DNA of 12,605 bases from assembly GCA_002345205.1 (NCBI GenBank), contig DDVI01000140.1, positions 1 to 12,605 on the forward strand, in the 5' to 3' direction. The position numbers were made by a program, and so were the translations under genes. The notes below the pieces were generated by a model. It was given only the letters and a program-made list of their open reading frames with translations. It was not told the origin of the DNA and made no database searches. Positions 1 to 6,792 of the stretch are shown piece by piece. This stretch comes from Bdellovibrionaceae bacterium UBA2316 (GTDB taxonomy: Bacteria > Bdellovibrionota > Bdellovibrionia > Bdellovibrionales > Bdellovibrionaceae). Position 1 is the first letter of the stretch. The number at the start of each line of letters is the position of its first letter.

Positions 1-22
1 ATAGTCACGAAAGAGGTCTAAT

Positions 23-211
23 ATTACTTTTCGTTTAGGAATATTCTTTTTGATTCACTGTGCCCTTGCCATTTGGGCGGCGTTCGAATGGTCGACAGTC
101 AATTGGGCCTTGCTTAAGGGCGTCGGACTTACTGTTTCATCTATTGTTTACTTAGCTATTGAAATGTGGTGGTTTTTAAAAAACAAAAACCACAGCCAAA
201 AGTCCATATAA
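23..211 (+). CDS. Small two-helix membrane protein, start uncertain
   Basis: An open frame runs from a TAG at 2-4 to a TAA at 209-211 and encodes about 60 residues. Two hydrophobic stretches are visible: GIFFLIHCALAIWAAF, and VGLTVSSIVYLAIEMWWF followed by a basic tail (LKNKNHSQKSI). This suggests a small inner-membrane hairpin. There is no ATG at the front. An ATT at 23 follows GAGG (13-16) and a TAA at 19-21 that could end an upstream gene in another frame. A TTG at 50 follows AGGA (37-40) by 9 nt but would cut into the first helix. It may instead be the tail of a larger gene broken by the TAG at 2-4. No family recognised. Confidence 0.35.
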   Translation: MTFRLGIFFLIHCALAIWAAFEWSTVNWALLKGVGLTVSSIVYLAIEMWWFLKNKNHSQKSI

Positions 212-238
212 TTCAAGTAAGTTGATTCTAAAGAAATC

Positions 239-271
239 TTGACGTGAAAAAAAGGTATTTAGAAATAATAT
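239..271 (+). promoter_or_regulatory. Candidate sigma-70-type promoter for the oxidase/methyltransferase operon
   Basis: TTGACG (239-244) is a 5/6 match to the -35 consensus. It is followed by a weak AT-rich -10 candidate, AATAAT at 264-269 with a 19-nt spacer (AAATAA at 18 nt is the alternative). The leader would be about 50 nt, with the strong ribosome site GAGGGG at 315-320. The rest of the gap between 212 and 325 shows nothing else clear. Confidence 0.4.
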
Positions 272-325
272 CGTCTTCGAGTTTGATCGCAAACGCAATC
301 TATACACGAATATCGAGGGGATATT

Positions 326-988
326 ATGAAAGCAGAATACTATCAATTACCGGTGGAACTTATGGGGAAAACCATTGCTAAAATGGATGTTTCCAATCTA
401 CAAGTCTACGGAAACTTCTTAGCACAAACCTATTACTATGTGTCTCATTCCACACGCATGTTAGCTTTTGGCGCGGGTCTGATGAAACGCAGCGAAGAAA
501 ATCATTTTCGTCGCTTTATCAAACACATTTCAGAGGAATCGTCTCACGAAGTTTTAGCTGAACGGGATTTACAAGACTTAGGAATGAAACCTACTGATTT
601 CTATCACCTTCCGGAAACTCACGCACTATGGGAACCCCAATACTACAAAATGCTCCATGAAGGTCCTTTGTCATTAATGGGCTATATTATTGCTCTTGAA
701 TATTTCTCATGTACTCACCTACCGGCGGTTTACAAACGCATTCAGGACACACATGGGACCAAGGCAGGCCGTTTTATTAAACTGCACGCCGAAGAAGATC
801 CCGATCATATTCAAAAAGCAATCGAGCTAACATCCACCCTATCACCTGACCTTCAAGAAACTATTTTAGTTAACATTGTACAAACAGCAAAAACATATTC
901 ACTAATGGTCGATACGTGTATCCAGTCAGCAACGATCGATACGTCTCGTACATTTACTGAATTTAGAGAACGCGAATTCATAGCGTAA
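326..988 (+). CDS. Heme-oxygenase-like (HDO-type) iron-containing redox protein
   Basis: A 220-residue, all-helical soluble protein without a signal peptide. It looks like the iron-containing redox enzyme / heme-oxygenase-like diiron oxidase superfamily (relatives include TenA-fold proteins, CADD, UndA and BesC). Visible candidate metal ligands are E70/E71 and H74 in HISEESSHE, E125 in ALEYFSCTH, and H154, D158 and H161 in LHAEEDPDHI. The last set is the H-x3-D-x2-H spacing typical of the third helix in HDO enzymes. Members use O2 to oxidise or cleave small substrates in the cytoplasm; the substrate here cannot be read. The ATG at 326 has GAGGGG 5 nt upstream. The next gene starts 13 nt after the stop, so the two are almost surely cotranscribed and may act on one metabolite. 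The first-helix ligand assignment is less certain than the third. Confidence 0.72.
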   Translation: MKAEYYQLPVELMGKTIAKMDVSNLQVYGNFLAQTYYYVSHSTRMLAFGAGLMKRSEENHFRRFIKHISEESSHEVLAERDLQDLGMKPTDFYHLPETHALWEPQYYKMLHEGPLSLMGYIIALEYFSCTHLPAVYKRIQDTHGTKAGRFIKLHAEEDPDHIQKAIELTSTLSPDLQETILVNIVQTAKTYSLMVDTCIQSATIDTSRTFTEFREREFIA

Positions 989-1001
989 AGGGAATAAAAC
1001 G

Positions 1002-1829
1002 ATGTCTTCAATAGAAATTCTAAAAGATTATGACGTAGTAGGAAACTACTCTCAGGACGAAGTTAATGGCTTCTCTCACGATGTGATTCCAACACTGATT
1101 AATGCCGTTATTGATTTTTACCCTAAAACGATGCTTGATTGCATGGCGGGCGATGGCAACTTAGGTCAACGCTGTCTTGAAACATTTTTGGAGCGTGGTG
1201 TTCCAACTCCAGAACTGCAACTGCTAGAATTCTCCCGGGTTCAAAGCGAAATTGCTAAAGCACGTTTAGCGGCCTGGGACACTCAGGTTTGGACTGGCGA
1301 TGTTTTATCTATGAAGTCTCATGATGGCGAACCACTATTTGCTGAAAATACGTTCGATTGCATAATGATAAAAAGCGCAAATCACGAAATTCCACGAGAG
1401 TCGCAAGTTCAAATGTATTCGCAATTGCTTCGCATTTTAAAACCTGGCGGCATGTTCATTAACTTGGGTTTTGCATTTGAAGACGAAAACGCACGAGATG
1501 AAGTTCGTCACTTGGCCCAATGTAAAGATAGCTTAGCCGGCTTACATGGCGCTGCCGCCAATCGCTACTTCTTGATGAAAGACGAATTTTACGGCTTTTT
1601 AAGAAATGCAGGATTTACTAATATTCGCTCATTAAAAACGTTCAATTATAATATTTCTGCAGACCGCGTCGGTAAAAATTACTTTCCAACGGACCGAGTA
1701 AAATACCAGGCATTTAAAAACGCAGTGGCCTCTTCGACTCATTTACGGGAAAATGGATTTATTGAAACAAAAGGTTCTGATGTGGCTTTTCTAGCACGAG
1801 GTGAAATAACAATCGCATTTAAACCTTAA
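1002..1829 (+). CDS. Class I SAM-dependent methyltransferase
   Basis: A 275-residue cytoplasmic protein with a Rossmann-type methyltransferase core. Motif I is LDCMAGDGNLG (residues 45-55), with the acidic end of beta-2 at E76 (LLEFS). A motif near beta-3 reads TGDVLS (98-103), motif IV reads FDCIMIKSANHEI (118-130), and the LKPGG turn lies at 146-150. Residues beyond 210 form a C-terminal extension likely to bind the substrate. The family moves a methyl group from S-adenosylmethionine to a small molecule; the acceptor is unknown. The start is set by AAAGGGA at 987-993, overlapping the stop of the upstream oxidase gene. This tight coupling suggests oxidation and methylation in one small pathway. 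The gene ends facing the kinase gene, with a hairpin between them. Confidence 0.85.
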   Translation: MSSIEILKDYDVVGNYSQDEVNGFSHDVIPTLINAVIDFYPKTMLDCMAGDGNLGQRCLETFLERGVPTPELQLLEFSRVQSEIAKARLAAWDTQVWTGDVLSMKSHDGEPLFAENTFDCIMIKSANHEIPRESQVQMYSQLLRILKPGGMFINLGFAFEDENARDEVRHLAQCKDSLAGLHGAAANRYFLMKDEFYGFLRNAGFTNIRSLKTFNYNISADRVGKNYFPTDRVKYQAFKNAVASSTHLRENGFIETKGSDVAFLARGEITIAFKP

Positions 1830-1846
1830 CTCGCATTTAGCGTCCA

Positions 1847-1868
1847 CAGAGCCGCTTAGGCGGCTCTG
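1847..1868. terminator. Perfect 9-bp hairpin between convergent genes
   Basis: CAGAGCCGC and GCGGCTCTG form a perfect 9-bp GC-rich stem with the 4-nt loop TTAG. Neither side carries a clear T-run, so it is a weak intrinsic terminator at best, usable from both strands. The minus-strand kinase stop codon (TAA, 1856-1858) lies inside the loop, so the stem also encodes the last residues of that protein. Confidence 0.5.
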
Positions 1869-3250
1869 ATTCCGACAACTTTAAACTCCAATTCAAAGCA
1901 TGTTCCTGGCTCGTCCTCATCCAATTCTAGAATTTCGATTTTTCCGTCCAGCCTATCTACATATTCTTTTACAATAGGCATACCTAAGCCAGTTCCTTTT
2001 TCCCCTGATGTTCCTAACTTCGTAGTGGCTCGGTTTGGCGAAAATATATTGTCCTTAATCTCTTTTGGAATACCGGAACCATAGTCTCGAATGCGAATTT
2101 TAATACATTCGCCTTCGTTGCGAAACGCAATATTAATTTCCCCGCCTCGGGGTGAAAACTTGATTGCATTAGAAAGAATGTTCGCAAAAATTTGATTCTT
2201 GACCCACGACGTATCCGTCAAGGTTTTGGTGTTTTCAGTGCCGCCATAGTCCACAACCAACTTTAGATCCTTTTCTTTCATTTTATCTTCAAACAAAGAG
2301 ACACATTCTTTCATTGGTGGGACCAATGAAACTGGCAACAACGTGGGGATAATTTTTCCTACTTTTGCACCATGATATTCGCGCACAGTCTTGATCGTTT
2401 CAAACATAGACTCTAGTGCTCGTTTAAATCGTTCGTTCCCGCGATGCAATTCTTCTGGCAAGCGCTCTGGAATTAGCTTAGAACTAAATCCCATGATAAC
2501 TTGGATAGGATTTGAAATGTCGTGAACTAGAATATTCAGTAGCATCTGATTCTCTTTTGCTAAAGTATTCAAATCCTGATTTTTAATTTCAAGTTCGCGG
2601 GTGCGCTTTTCGACTTCTAACTTCAGTCGACTCTGCTCTTCATTGTGATAAAACTCCAGTGTCATGGCTGGAATCAGCATTGCTAATACTTGATACAAAC
2701 CGTAAGCGACCGGCCACCCCCACAGCTGGGCTTCGGGAACCATTCGAAAGAAGGCAAAATTAAAACAATGCACCACAAACAACGATAGAATAACTGCGTT
2801 TACCCACATCAGAGGTGTCGTAGTTTGTTTACGTGCTTTGATATACATATATACGGTGTAAGCCAAAGGCACAGCTGAAGCAAAAGAGAATGGCAAGGCT
2901 TTCATCGTGAATGAAATAGGCAAATCTTTAATTAACAAAGTTACTACCAAAGACGCAAAACTTAAAGGAAACAAAATTCTCTTTGGGTAGGGAGCACCAC
3001 AAAAATACAAAGAAGCATAGGCTAAAAAATTAAGCGGAATAATAGAAAAGCCAAAACCCAAAACGATCAGGAACTCACCCTCTTGAGCTTGGGACTGAAT
3101 AAAGAAATTAATAATCAACGAAAGCCAAAACAAACCGGTACGGGCATAAAGTGGACGTTTCGACATTGCGTAGATAGTTAAACTGACGAGCAAATTGATA
3201 AGTGAGAACGCCATAATAATTATAAACGTTGTCATCACAAAAGATTGCAT
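1856..3250 (-). CDS. Membrane sensor histidine kinase with seven-helix N-terminal domain
   Basis: About 464 residues from the start chosen here. The N-terminal 200 residues contain some seven hydrophobic helices (near 8-31, 43-57, 64-86, 95-113, 121-142, 152-172 and 181-203, counted from the upstream ATG). A coiled-coil linker follows (EEQSRLKLEVEKRTRELE). The kinase core has an H-box LVHDISNPIQ (phospho-acceptor H247), an N-box NILSNAIKFSP, a G1 box DYGSGIP and a G2 box GEKGTGLGM. It would sense a membrane or intracellular signal and phosphorylate a response regulator. The ATG at 3262 has no Shine-Dalgarno. The ATG at 3250 has GGAG (3257-3260) 6 nt upstream and is preferred; the longer form adds only MEPL. 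It has no fused receiver. Its obvious partner is the divergent receiver gene at 3528, which appears interrupted. Confidence 0.9.
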   Translation of the reverse strand: MQSFVMTTFIIIMAFSLINLLVSLTIYAMSKRPLYARTGLFWLSLIINFFIQSQAQEGEFLIVLGFGFSIIPLNFLAYASLYFCGAPYPKRILFPLSFASLVVTLLIKDLPISFTMKALPFSFASAVPLAYTVYMYIKARKQTTTPLMWVNAVILSLFVVHCFNFAFFRMVPEAQLWGWPVAYGLYQVLAMLIPAMTLEFYHNEEQSRLKLEVEKRTRELEIKNQDLNTLAKENQMLLNILVHDISNPIQVIMGFSSKLIPERLPEELHRGNERFKRALESMFETIKTVREYHGAKVGKIIPTLLPVSLVPPMKECVSLFEDKMKEKDLKLVVDYGGTENTKTLTDTSWVKNQIFANILSNAIKFSPRGGEINIAFRNEGECIKIRIRDYGSGIPKEIKDNIFSPNRATTKLGTSGEKGTGLGMPIVKEYVDRLDGKIEILELDEDEPGTCFELEFKVVGIRAA

Positions 3251-3287
3251 GAGTGGCTCCATACCCGCGGGACTAAACTGGCAGTAC

Positions 3288-3316
3288 TTTATCGGTAATC
3301 ATCTACCGACAGTTAA
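3288..3316 (-). promoter_or_regulatory. Candidate kinase promoter with embedded operator-like palindrome
   Basis: On the minus strand, TTAACT (3311-3316) and GATAAA (3288-3293) are separated by exactly 17 nt. The spacer is almost filled by the inverted repeat TCGGTA-atcatc-TACCGA (3292-3309). A palindrome between -35 and -10 is a classic place for a repressor or MerR-like activator. The predicted transcript start near 3281 would give a short leader and fits translation from 3250. This is inference from spacing only. Confidence 0.35.
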
Positions 3317-3527
3317 CCAAATTTTAACTCTAGTTTTCTTGAGTCTCAATTAATTAAACTGACTAAGTTCAATTAAATAAATGTTCCAAAATAGAGTATC
3401 TAGTTTTTTGTGCCAACACCCAGGCTAAAATAGTGATTCAAATCGAGACATCTTTGTAAAGAAACTGTTCAATTTTTTATTTATTTTACCGAAAGGACGT
3501 AAGCTAGACTGCTTAAAAGGGGATGCA

Positions 3528-3956
3528 ATGTCGCGTGCGAGATCCGTTTTTGTTTGTGATGATGATCAATGGGTCTTAGATACCGTTGTCGATATTCTCT
3601 CGAGTCTAAAATTAGATATTTTAACATTTGCAAAAGGCAAGCTGGCTCTAGATCAAATCGCCAAAGTAAGTCCCGATCTGATTATCACAGATATCAATAT
3701 GCCAGAAATGACTGGTTTAGAATTACTAAAATTTTTAGATAGCAATGCTTTCAAAATTCCAGTTATCCTGCTTACGGGATCCCTTGATCCTATGAACTTA
3801 AGAGAAGCCGTTGCCTAAGGGCATTTTGAGTATTTGAAAAAGCCTATTCAACCCTTCGATTTAATTGAAACGGTTCAAAAAGCGATGGTTTTTGGTTACC
3901 AACCGAGCGCCCTATCCCAAGAATTTCGTGATCGCCTGAAAAAAGAAGGTCACTAA
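3528..3956 (+). pseudogene. Receiver-only response regulator interrupted by an in-frame TAA
   Basis: A CheY-like receiver domain starts at ATG 3528 with AAAAGGGG 5 nt upstream. Residues visible are D11/D12 of the acidic pocket (VCDDDQW), the phospho-acceptor D55 in LIITDINMPEMTG and T83 in ILLTG. Reading stops at a TAA (3816-3818, codon 97), after AVA. The same frame then continues without interruption as GHFEYLKKPIQPFDLIETVQKAM to a second TAA at 3954-3956. That segment is the rest of a normal receiver, including the conserved Lys-Pro (K105-P106) and helix 5. Intact, it would be a 142-codon single-domain regulator and a natural partner of the divergent kinase. The stop sits where Leu is common, so a TTA-to-TAA change is enough to explain it. 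The 96-residue product would lack the switch lysine, strand 5 and helix 5. A sequencing error or readthrough is also possible. Confidence 0.85.
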
Positions 3957-3989
3957 AAACCAGCGCCGCCCACAATCGTAAGCGACGCT
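3954..3989 (-). terminator. Intrinsic terminator of the DUF4360 gene
   Basis: Read on the minus strand, AGCGTCGC (3989-3982) pairs with GCGGCGCT (3969-3962) through eight pairs, one of them U-G, around a 12-nt loop. GG and a run of five T follow. It lies 17 nt past the stop of the minus-strand gene. The T-run overlaps the 3' end of the interrupted receiver frame. Confidence 0.6.
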
Positions 3990-4006
3990 AGGAGTGTGGT
4001 AAGCTA

Positions 4007-4615
4007 CTAGTAGCAACGACGCCATTGTAAGTGGTACACTAATCCAGCCGTGATGTCTGCCGAGTCAACCATGATATCAGTTTGCTCCATTCTAGAGTTA
4101 GATTGAGCCATGATACTTGAGTTAACTCGTAAATTCACGCTCGCTCCGCATGGAGTCCATACTAAACTTTCAGCAATAATCCCATTTGAAGTTGTGAAAT
4201 CTCTATTTTGTGGACCAGTAAATAATTTAGAGAACATTGGACCGCGAATTCCCGCCCAGAAATACTCGGTATTTAAACGCGTATAGGCGCCCGAACTCGG
4301 AACAAAGTTAAAACCACGATAGTCAGTCTGGATTACAGCCACACTATAACCTTGTGGAATTGTAACCGGAATTGAAAGGTTACACGATTTTCTATCCACA
4401 CGCTTACCAGTCGAGCTTCCTGCGGATGCCGAAAAAGCATCAAATAGAATACTTAAAGCATCTTCACTTGGACTTAATGTAACGCTTGCGGTACCTGCCG
4501 GACATCCACTACCACCATAAGATGGTGAACCTAAACGGATACCTGATTGAGCCATTGTGGCTTCTGAAACTAAAAGTGCCGTTACAGCCACTAATAGTAG
4601 ATTTGTCATTTTCAT
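4007..4615 (-). CDS. Secreted DUF4360 domain protein
   Basis: A 202-residue protein with a Sec signal peptide (MKMTNLLLVAVTALLVSEATMA, likely cut before QSG). The mature part matches the pattern of the DUF4360 family. GCPAGTASVTLSPSEDALSILFDAFSA (38-62, in two runs) is followed by a short insert, then KSCNLSIPVTIPQGYSVAV and a TDYRGF segment, then a YFWAG motif. Four cysteines in the mature chain (C38, C78, C156, C201) suggest two disulfides. DUF4360 proteins are secreted, mostly beta-structured and of unknown biochemical role. A Shine-Dalgarno AAGGGGG (4620-4626) sits 4 nt from the first ATG; an ATG two codons later would also fit. The gene stands alone, flanked by its own terminator and a leader palindrome. 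Confidence 0.82.
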   Translation of the reverse strand: MKMTNLLLVAVTALLVSEATMAQSGIRLGSPSYGGSGCPAGTASVTLSPSEDALSILFDAFSASAGSSTGKRVDRKSCNLSIPVTIPQGYSVAVIQTDYRGFNFVPSSGAYTRLNTEYFWAGIRGPMFSKLFTGPQNRDFTTSNGIIAESLVWTPCGASVNLRVNSSIMAQSNSRMEQTDIMVDSADITAGLVYHLQWRRCY

Positions 4616-4632
4616 TTTTCCCCCTTGATTAA

Positions 4633-4650
4633 ATCAGAGATATTTCTGAT
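4633..4650. repeat. Inverted repeat in the leader of the DUF4360 gene
   Basis: ATCAGA-gatatt-TCTGAT is a perfect 6-bp inverted repeat 18 nt upstream of the minus-strand start codon, just outside its ribosome site. It could be an operator or a short leader hairpin. It is short enough to be chance. Confidence 0.3.
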
Positions 4651-4700
4651 GATTCAAAGGATCGACTAAGCAATGGCAATACCAACTGTTTATACTCAAA

Positions 4701-4730
4701 TTGACTCTGAACTTTGGTTGCTTGTTAATG
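4701..4730 (+). promoter_or_regulatory. Candidate promoter for the uppP-mscS operon
   Basis: TTGACT (4701-4706, 5/6 match to -35) is followed after 17-18 nt by GTTAAT/TTAATG (4724-4730) as a possible -10. This leaves a leader of about 95 nt before uppP. Nothing else was seen in 4651-4833. Confidence 0.4.
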
Positions 4731-4833
4731 AAAATAACTTGTTGTAATTGCTTTGCATTAGCGGAACTATTTTCTACTCAGCTAGAGAAGCAGCTTTCCG
4801 CCGCTACGCGCAAGTTAGGAGTGTGGGGACATT

Positions 4834-5607
4834 ATGACTATTTGGGAAATATTTTTTTATTCTTTAATCGAAGGACTTACTGAGTTTTTACCGGTGTCAT
4901 CAACAGGCCACTTAATTATTTATTCACATTACTTAGCTAAAGAAAATGACCCGTTCATAAAAAGCTTTGAAGTCATCATTCAGTTCGGCGCGATTTTTTC
5001 TGTGCTTGTTGTGTACTGGAAAACATTTCTATCCTCTTTTCAGTTCTACAAAAATCTGTTCATTGCATTTTTGCCGGCAGCTGTGATCGGATTTTTGATG
5101 CGTAATTTAGTAAACGAATGGTTAGGCAGCATTTTAATTGTTGCATGGTCACTTATTGTCGGCGGCATTATACTGATCGCTTCGGATTATATATTTAAAA
5201 CGACAGCAAGTGACGGAAAATCGCTGGATAAACTAAATTACAAAGAAAGTTTGTACTTAGGCCTATTTCAATGTTTTGCATTGATTCCTGGAGTCTCGCG
5301 ATCTGGCGCAACGATCTTAGGCGGATTGGCATTAAAGTATAATAAAAAAGCGGCGGCTGAGTTTTCATTTTTCCTAGCAGTTCCAACAATAGCTGCTGCT
5401 ACTTTATACAAATCATACAAAATTTTGCCCACAATCACGAGCGATCAAGTTACGACATTGCTGATTGGCTGCGTTTTATCTTTCCTAATCGCAATTATTG
5501 CCATAAAAACATTCATCAAATTGGTCAGTCGATACGGATTCAAGCATTTCGGTGTTTACAGAATTGTGCTTGGGGTTCTCATACTAATTCTCATCAAGCG
5601 AGGGTAA
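4834..5607 (+). CDS. uppP: Undecaprenyl-diphosphatase
   Basis: A 257-residue polytopic inner-membrane enzyme of the BacA/UppP family. It dephosphorylates undecaprenyl diphosphate to recycle the lipid carrier for peptidoglycan and other envelope polymers. The family's two hallmark regions are intact. EGLTEFLPVSSTGHL (13-27) carries the paired glutamates E13/E17 and H26. PGVSRSGAT (152-160) carries catalytic R156. The length is slightly short of the usual 265-275. ATG 4834 is supported by GGGG (4825-4828) and AGGAG (4817-4821). The MscS gene begins one base after the stop, so the two are cotranscribed. High expression of this family gives bacitracin tolerance. Confidence 0.96.
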   Translation: MTIWEIFFYSLIEGLTEFLPVSSTGHLIIYSHYLAKENDPFIKSFEVIIQFGAIFSVLVVYWKTFLSSFQFYKNLFIAFLPAAVIGFLMRNLVNEWLGSILIVAWSLIVGGIILIASDYIFKTTASDGKSLDKLNYKESLYLGLFQCFALIPGVSRSGATILGGLALKYNKKAAAEFSFFLAVPTIAAATLYKSYKILPTITSDQVTTLLIGCVLSFLIAIIAIKTFIKLVSRYGFKHFGVYRIVLGVLILILIKRG

Positions 5608-5608
5608 A

Positions 5609-6715
5609 ATGGATTCATTTCAAACGATAATCGAAACGGAATACGTACTGATGCCAACTTGGAAATGGCTAGCTCTAGTCTTAGTCATTTTATTATTTCC
5701 TATTTTACGCCGAGCTATTCAACACTTTTTAGTGAGAGTAAAAAACAGCCACTTCATCTCTAAAAATCAGAATATATTTATTGCTGAAGTTACACGAACT
5801 GAAATCGAAAAGCCTCTGGCATGGATATTAGCATTGATGATTTTCATCTCTGTTTTGGATATGCTGGCATTTCCTAAAAATATCGATAAATATGGAACAC
5901 TGTTCGCGCAGATATTAATTGGTTTCCGCTGGTTACAAGTTCTAATCATCGCAATCGATGTCGTTTCTGTTCATTGGTCACAACGTGTGAACGATCCACA
6001 GGGACATCCAAACCAAATTATTCCGTTTGTCGTAAAGGCCACAAAGTTTTTCTTAGTTATTTTGGGAATCCTGATCGTACTACAAAACTTAGGAATTAAC
6101 GTCGTCAGCGTTCTAGCCGGTCTGGGTATCGGAGGTATCGCAATCGCCTTAGCGGGACAAGAAACCGTAGCGAATCTGTTTGGTTCAATCACGATCCTGG
6201 TGGACAAGCCTTTTCGCATCGGCGATTACATCAAAGTTATGGATGTTGAAGGTACAGTTATAGAAATCGGCTTTAGATCTACAAAGATCAGAACACCAAT
6301 CAACACAATCGTAACAATCTCAAATTCCACGGTAGCAAAAGAGAAACTAGAGAATTTATCAGCACGTCACAAGCGTCGCATTCGCCACACGATCACACTG
6401 TCTTACGACACATCGACAGAAGCTATTCGCCAATTCATGAAGTCCGTGAATGACTTCTTAAAAACTCATCCCCAAGTAGACCACGACGATATAACGATTA
6501 ATTTAATCAGCCTCAGCAGCTACAGTGTCGACGTACAGACCACCTTCTTCGTTGATAGCCCTCAAGTCAGCGTAGAAAACACAGTTCAACAAGACTTCCT
6601 ATTCCAAGTCTTAGCGATCACAGAACAATTCAAAATCGACATCGCCTACCCAACTCAAAAGTTACTTTTCGACTTAGCCCCCCCCCCAGCTCAACCAACA
6701 AACGCGCCCACATAG
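5609..6715 (+). CDS. MscS-family mechanosensitive ion channel
   Basis: A 368-residue inner-membrane channel of the small-conductance mechanosensitive family, which opens under membrane tension to release solutes in osmotic downshock. Hydrophobic helices lie near 17-34, 69-85, 98-120 and 139-158. The pore helix spans VVSVLAGLGIGGIAIALAG (165-183), with the Gly/Ala packing typical of TM3, then QETVANLFGSITILVD. The beta domain follows: PFRIGDYIKVMDVEGTV (201-217) and the IGFRSTKIRT motif. After it comes the alpha/beta C-terminal domain. ATG 5609 has GAGGG in the last codons of uppP. The tail APPPAQPTNAPT is encoded partly by a run of ten C (6678-6687). Length mutations there would alter only the last dozen or so residues. 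Confidence 0.93.
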   Translation: MDSFQTIIETEYVLMPTWKWLALVLVILLFPILRRAIQHFLVRVKNSHFISKNQNIFIAEVTRTEIEKPLAWILALMIFISVLDMLAFPKNIDKYGTLFAQILIGFRWLQVLIIAIDVVSVHWSQRVNDPQGHPNQIIPFVVKATKFFLVILGILIVLQNLGINVVSVLAGLGIGGIAIALAGQETVANLFGSITILVDKPFRIGDYIKVMDVEGTVIEIGFRSTKIRTPINTIVTISNSTVAKEKLENLSARHKRRIRHTITLSYDTSTEAIRQFMKSVNDFLKTHPQVDHDDITINLISLSSYSVDVQTTFFVDSPQVSVENTVQQDFLFQVLAITEQFKIDIAYPTQKLLFDLAPPPAQPTNAPT

Positions 6716-6721
6716 ACAAAA

Positions 6722-6792
6722 AAGGTGCCAGGCCCTAAAATTTCCTCACGGACCGTGGGAAATTTTAGGGCCTGGCACCTTAATTATTTTTT
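6722..6792. terminator. Very long bidirectional terminator palindrome
   Basis: Arms 6722-6745 and 6758-6781 are perfect 24-bp inverted repeats containing GGTGCCAGGCCCTAAAA. Inside, after one unpaired T, CACG (6747-6750) pairs with CGTG (6754-6757), giving about 28 bp of stem. On the plus strand AATTATTTTTT follows (6782-6792). On the minus strand a run of six T follows directly (complement of 6718-6723). It therefore can end both the mscS transcript and the converging coiled-coil gene. Such long, GC-cored stems are often dispersed repeats reused as terminators. Confidence 0.85.

Noticed and set aside
3818..3818. Assembly frameshift as the cause of the truncated receiver
   Set aside because: The reading frame is the same before and after the stop, so no insertion or deletion is needed; a substitution fits.
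3991..4828. GGAGTGTGG occurring at 3991 and again at 4818
   Set aside because: Nine shared bases with differing surroundings; too short to call a repeat or attachment site.
4701..4883. 60-codon open frame upstream of and overlapping uppP
   Set aside because: It starts from a TTG inside the likely -35 element, lacks a ribosome site and overlaps the start of a certain gene; no protein-like features were seen.
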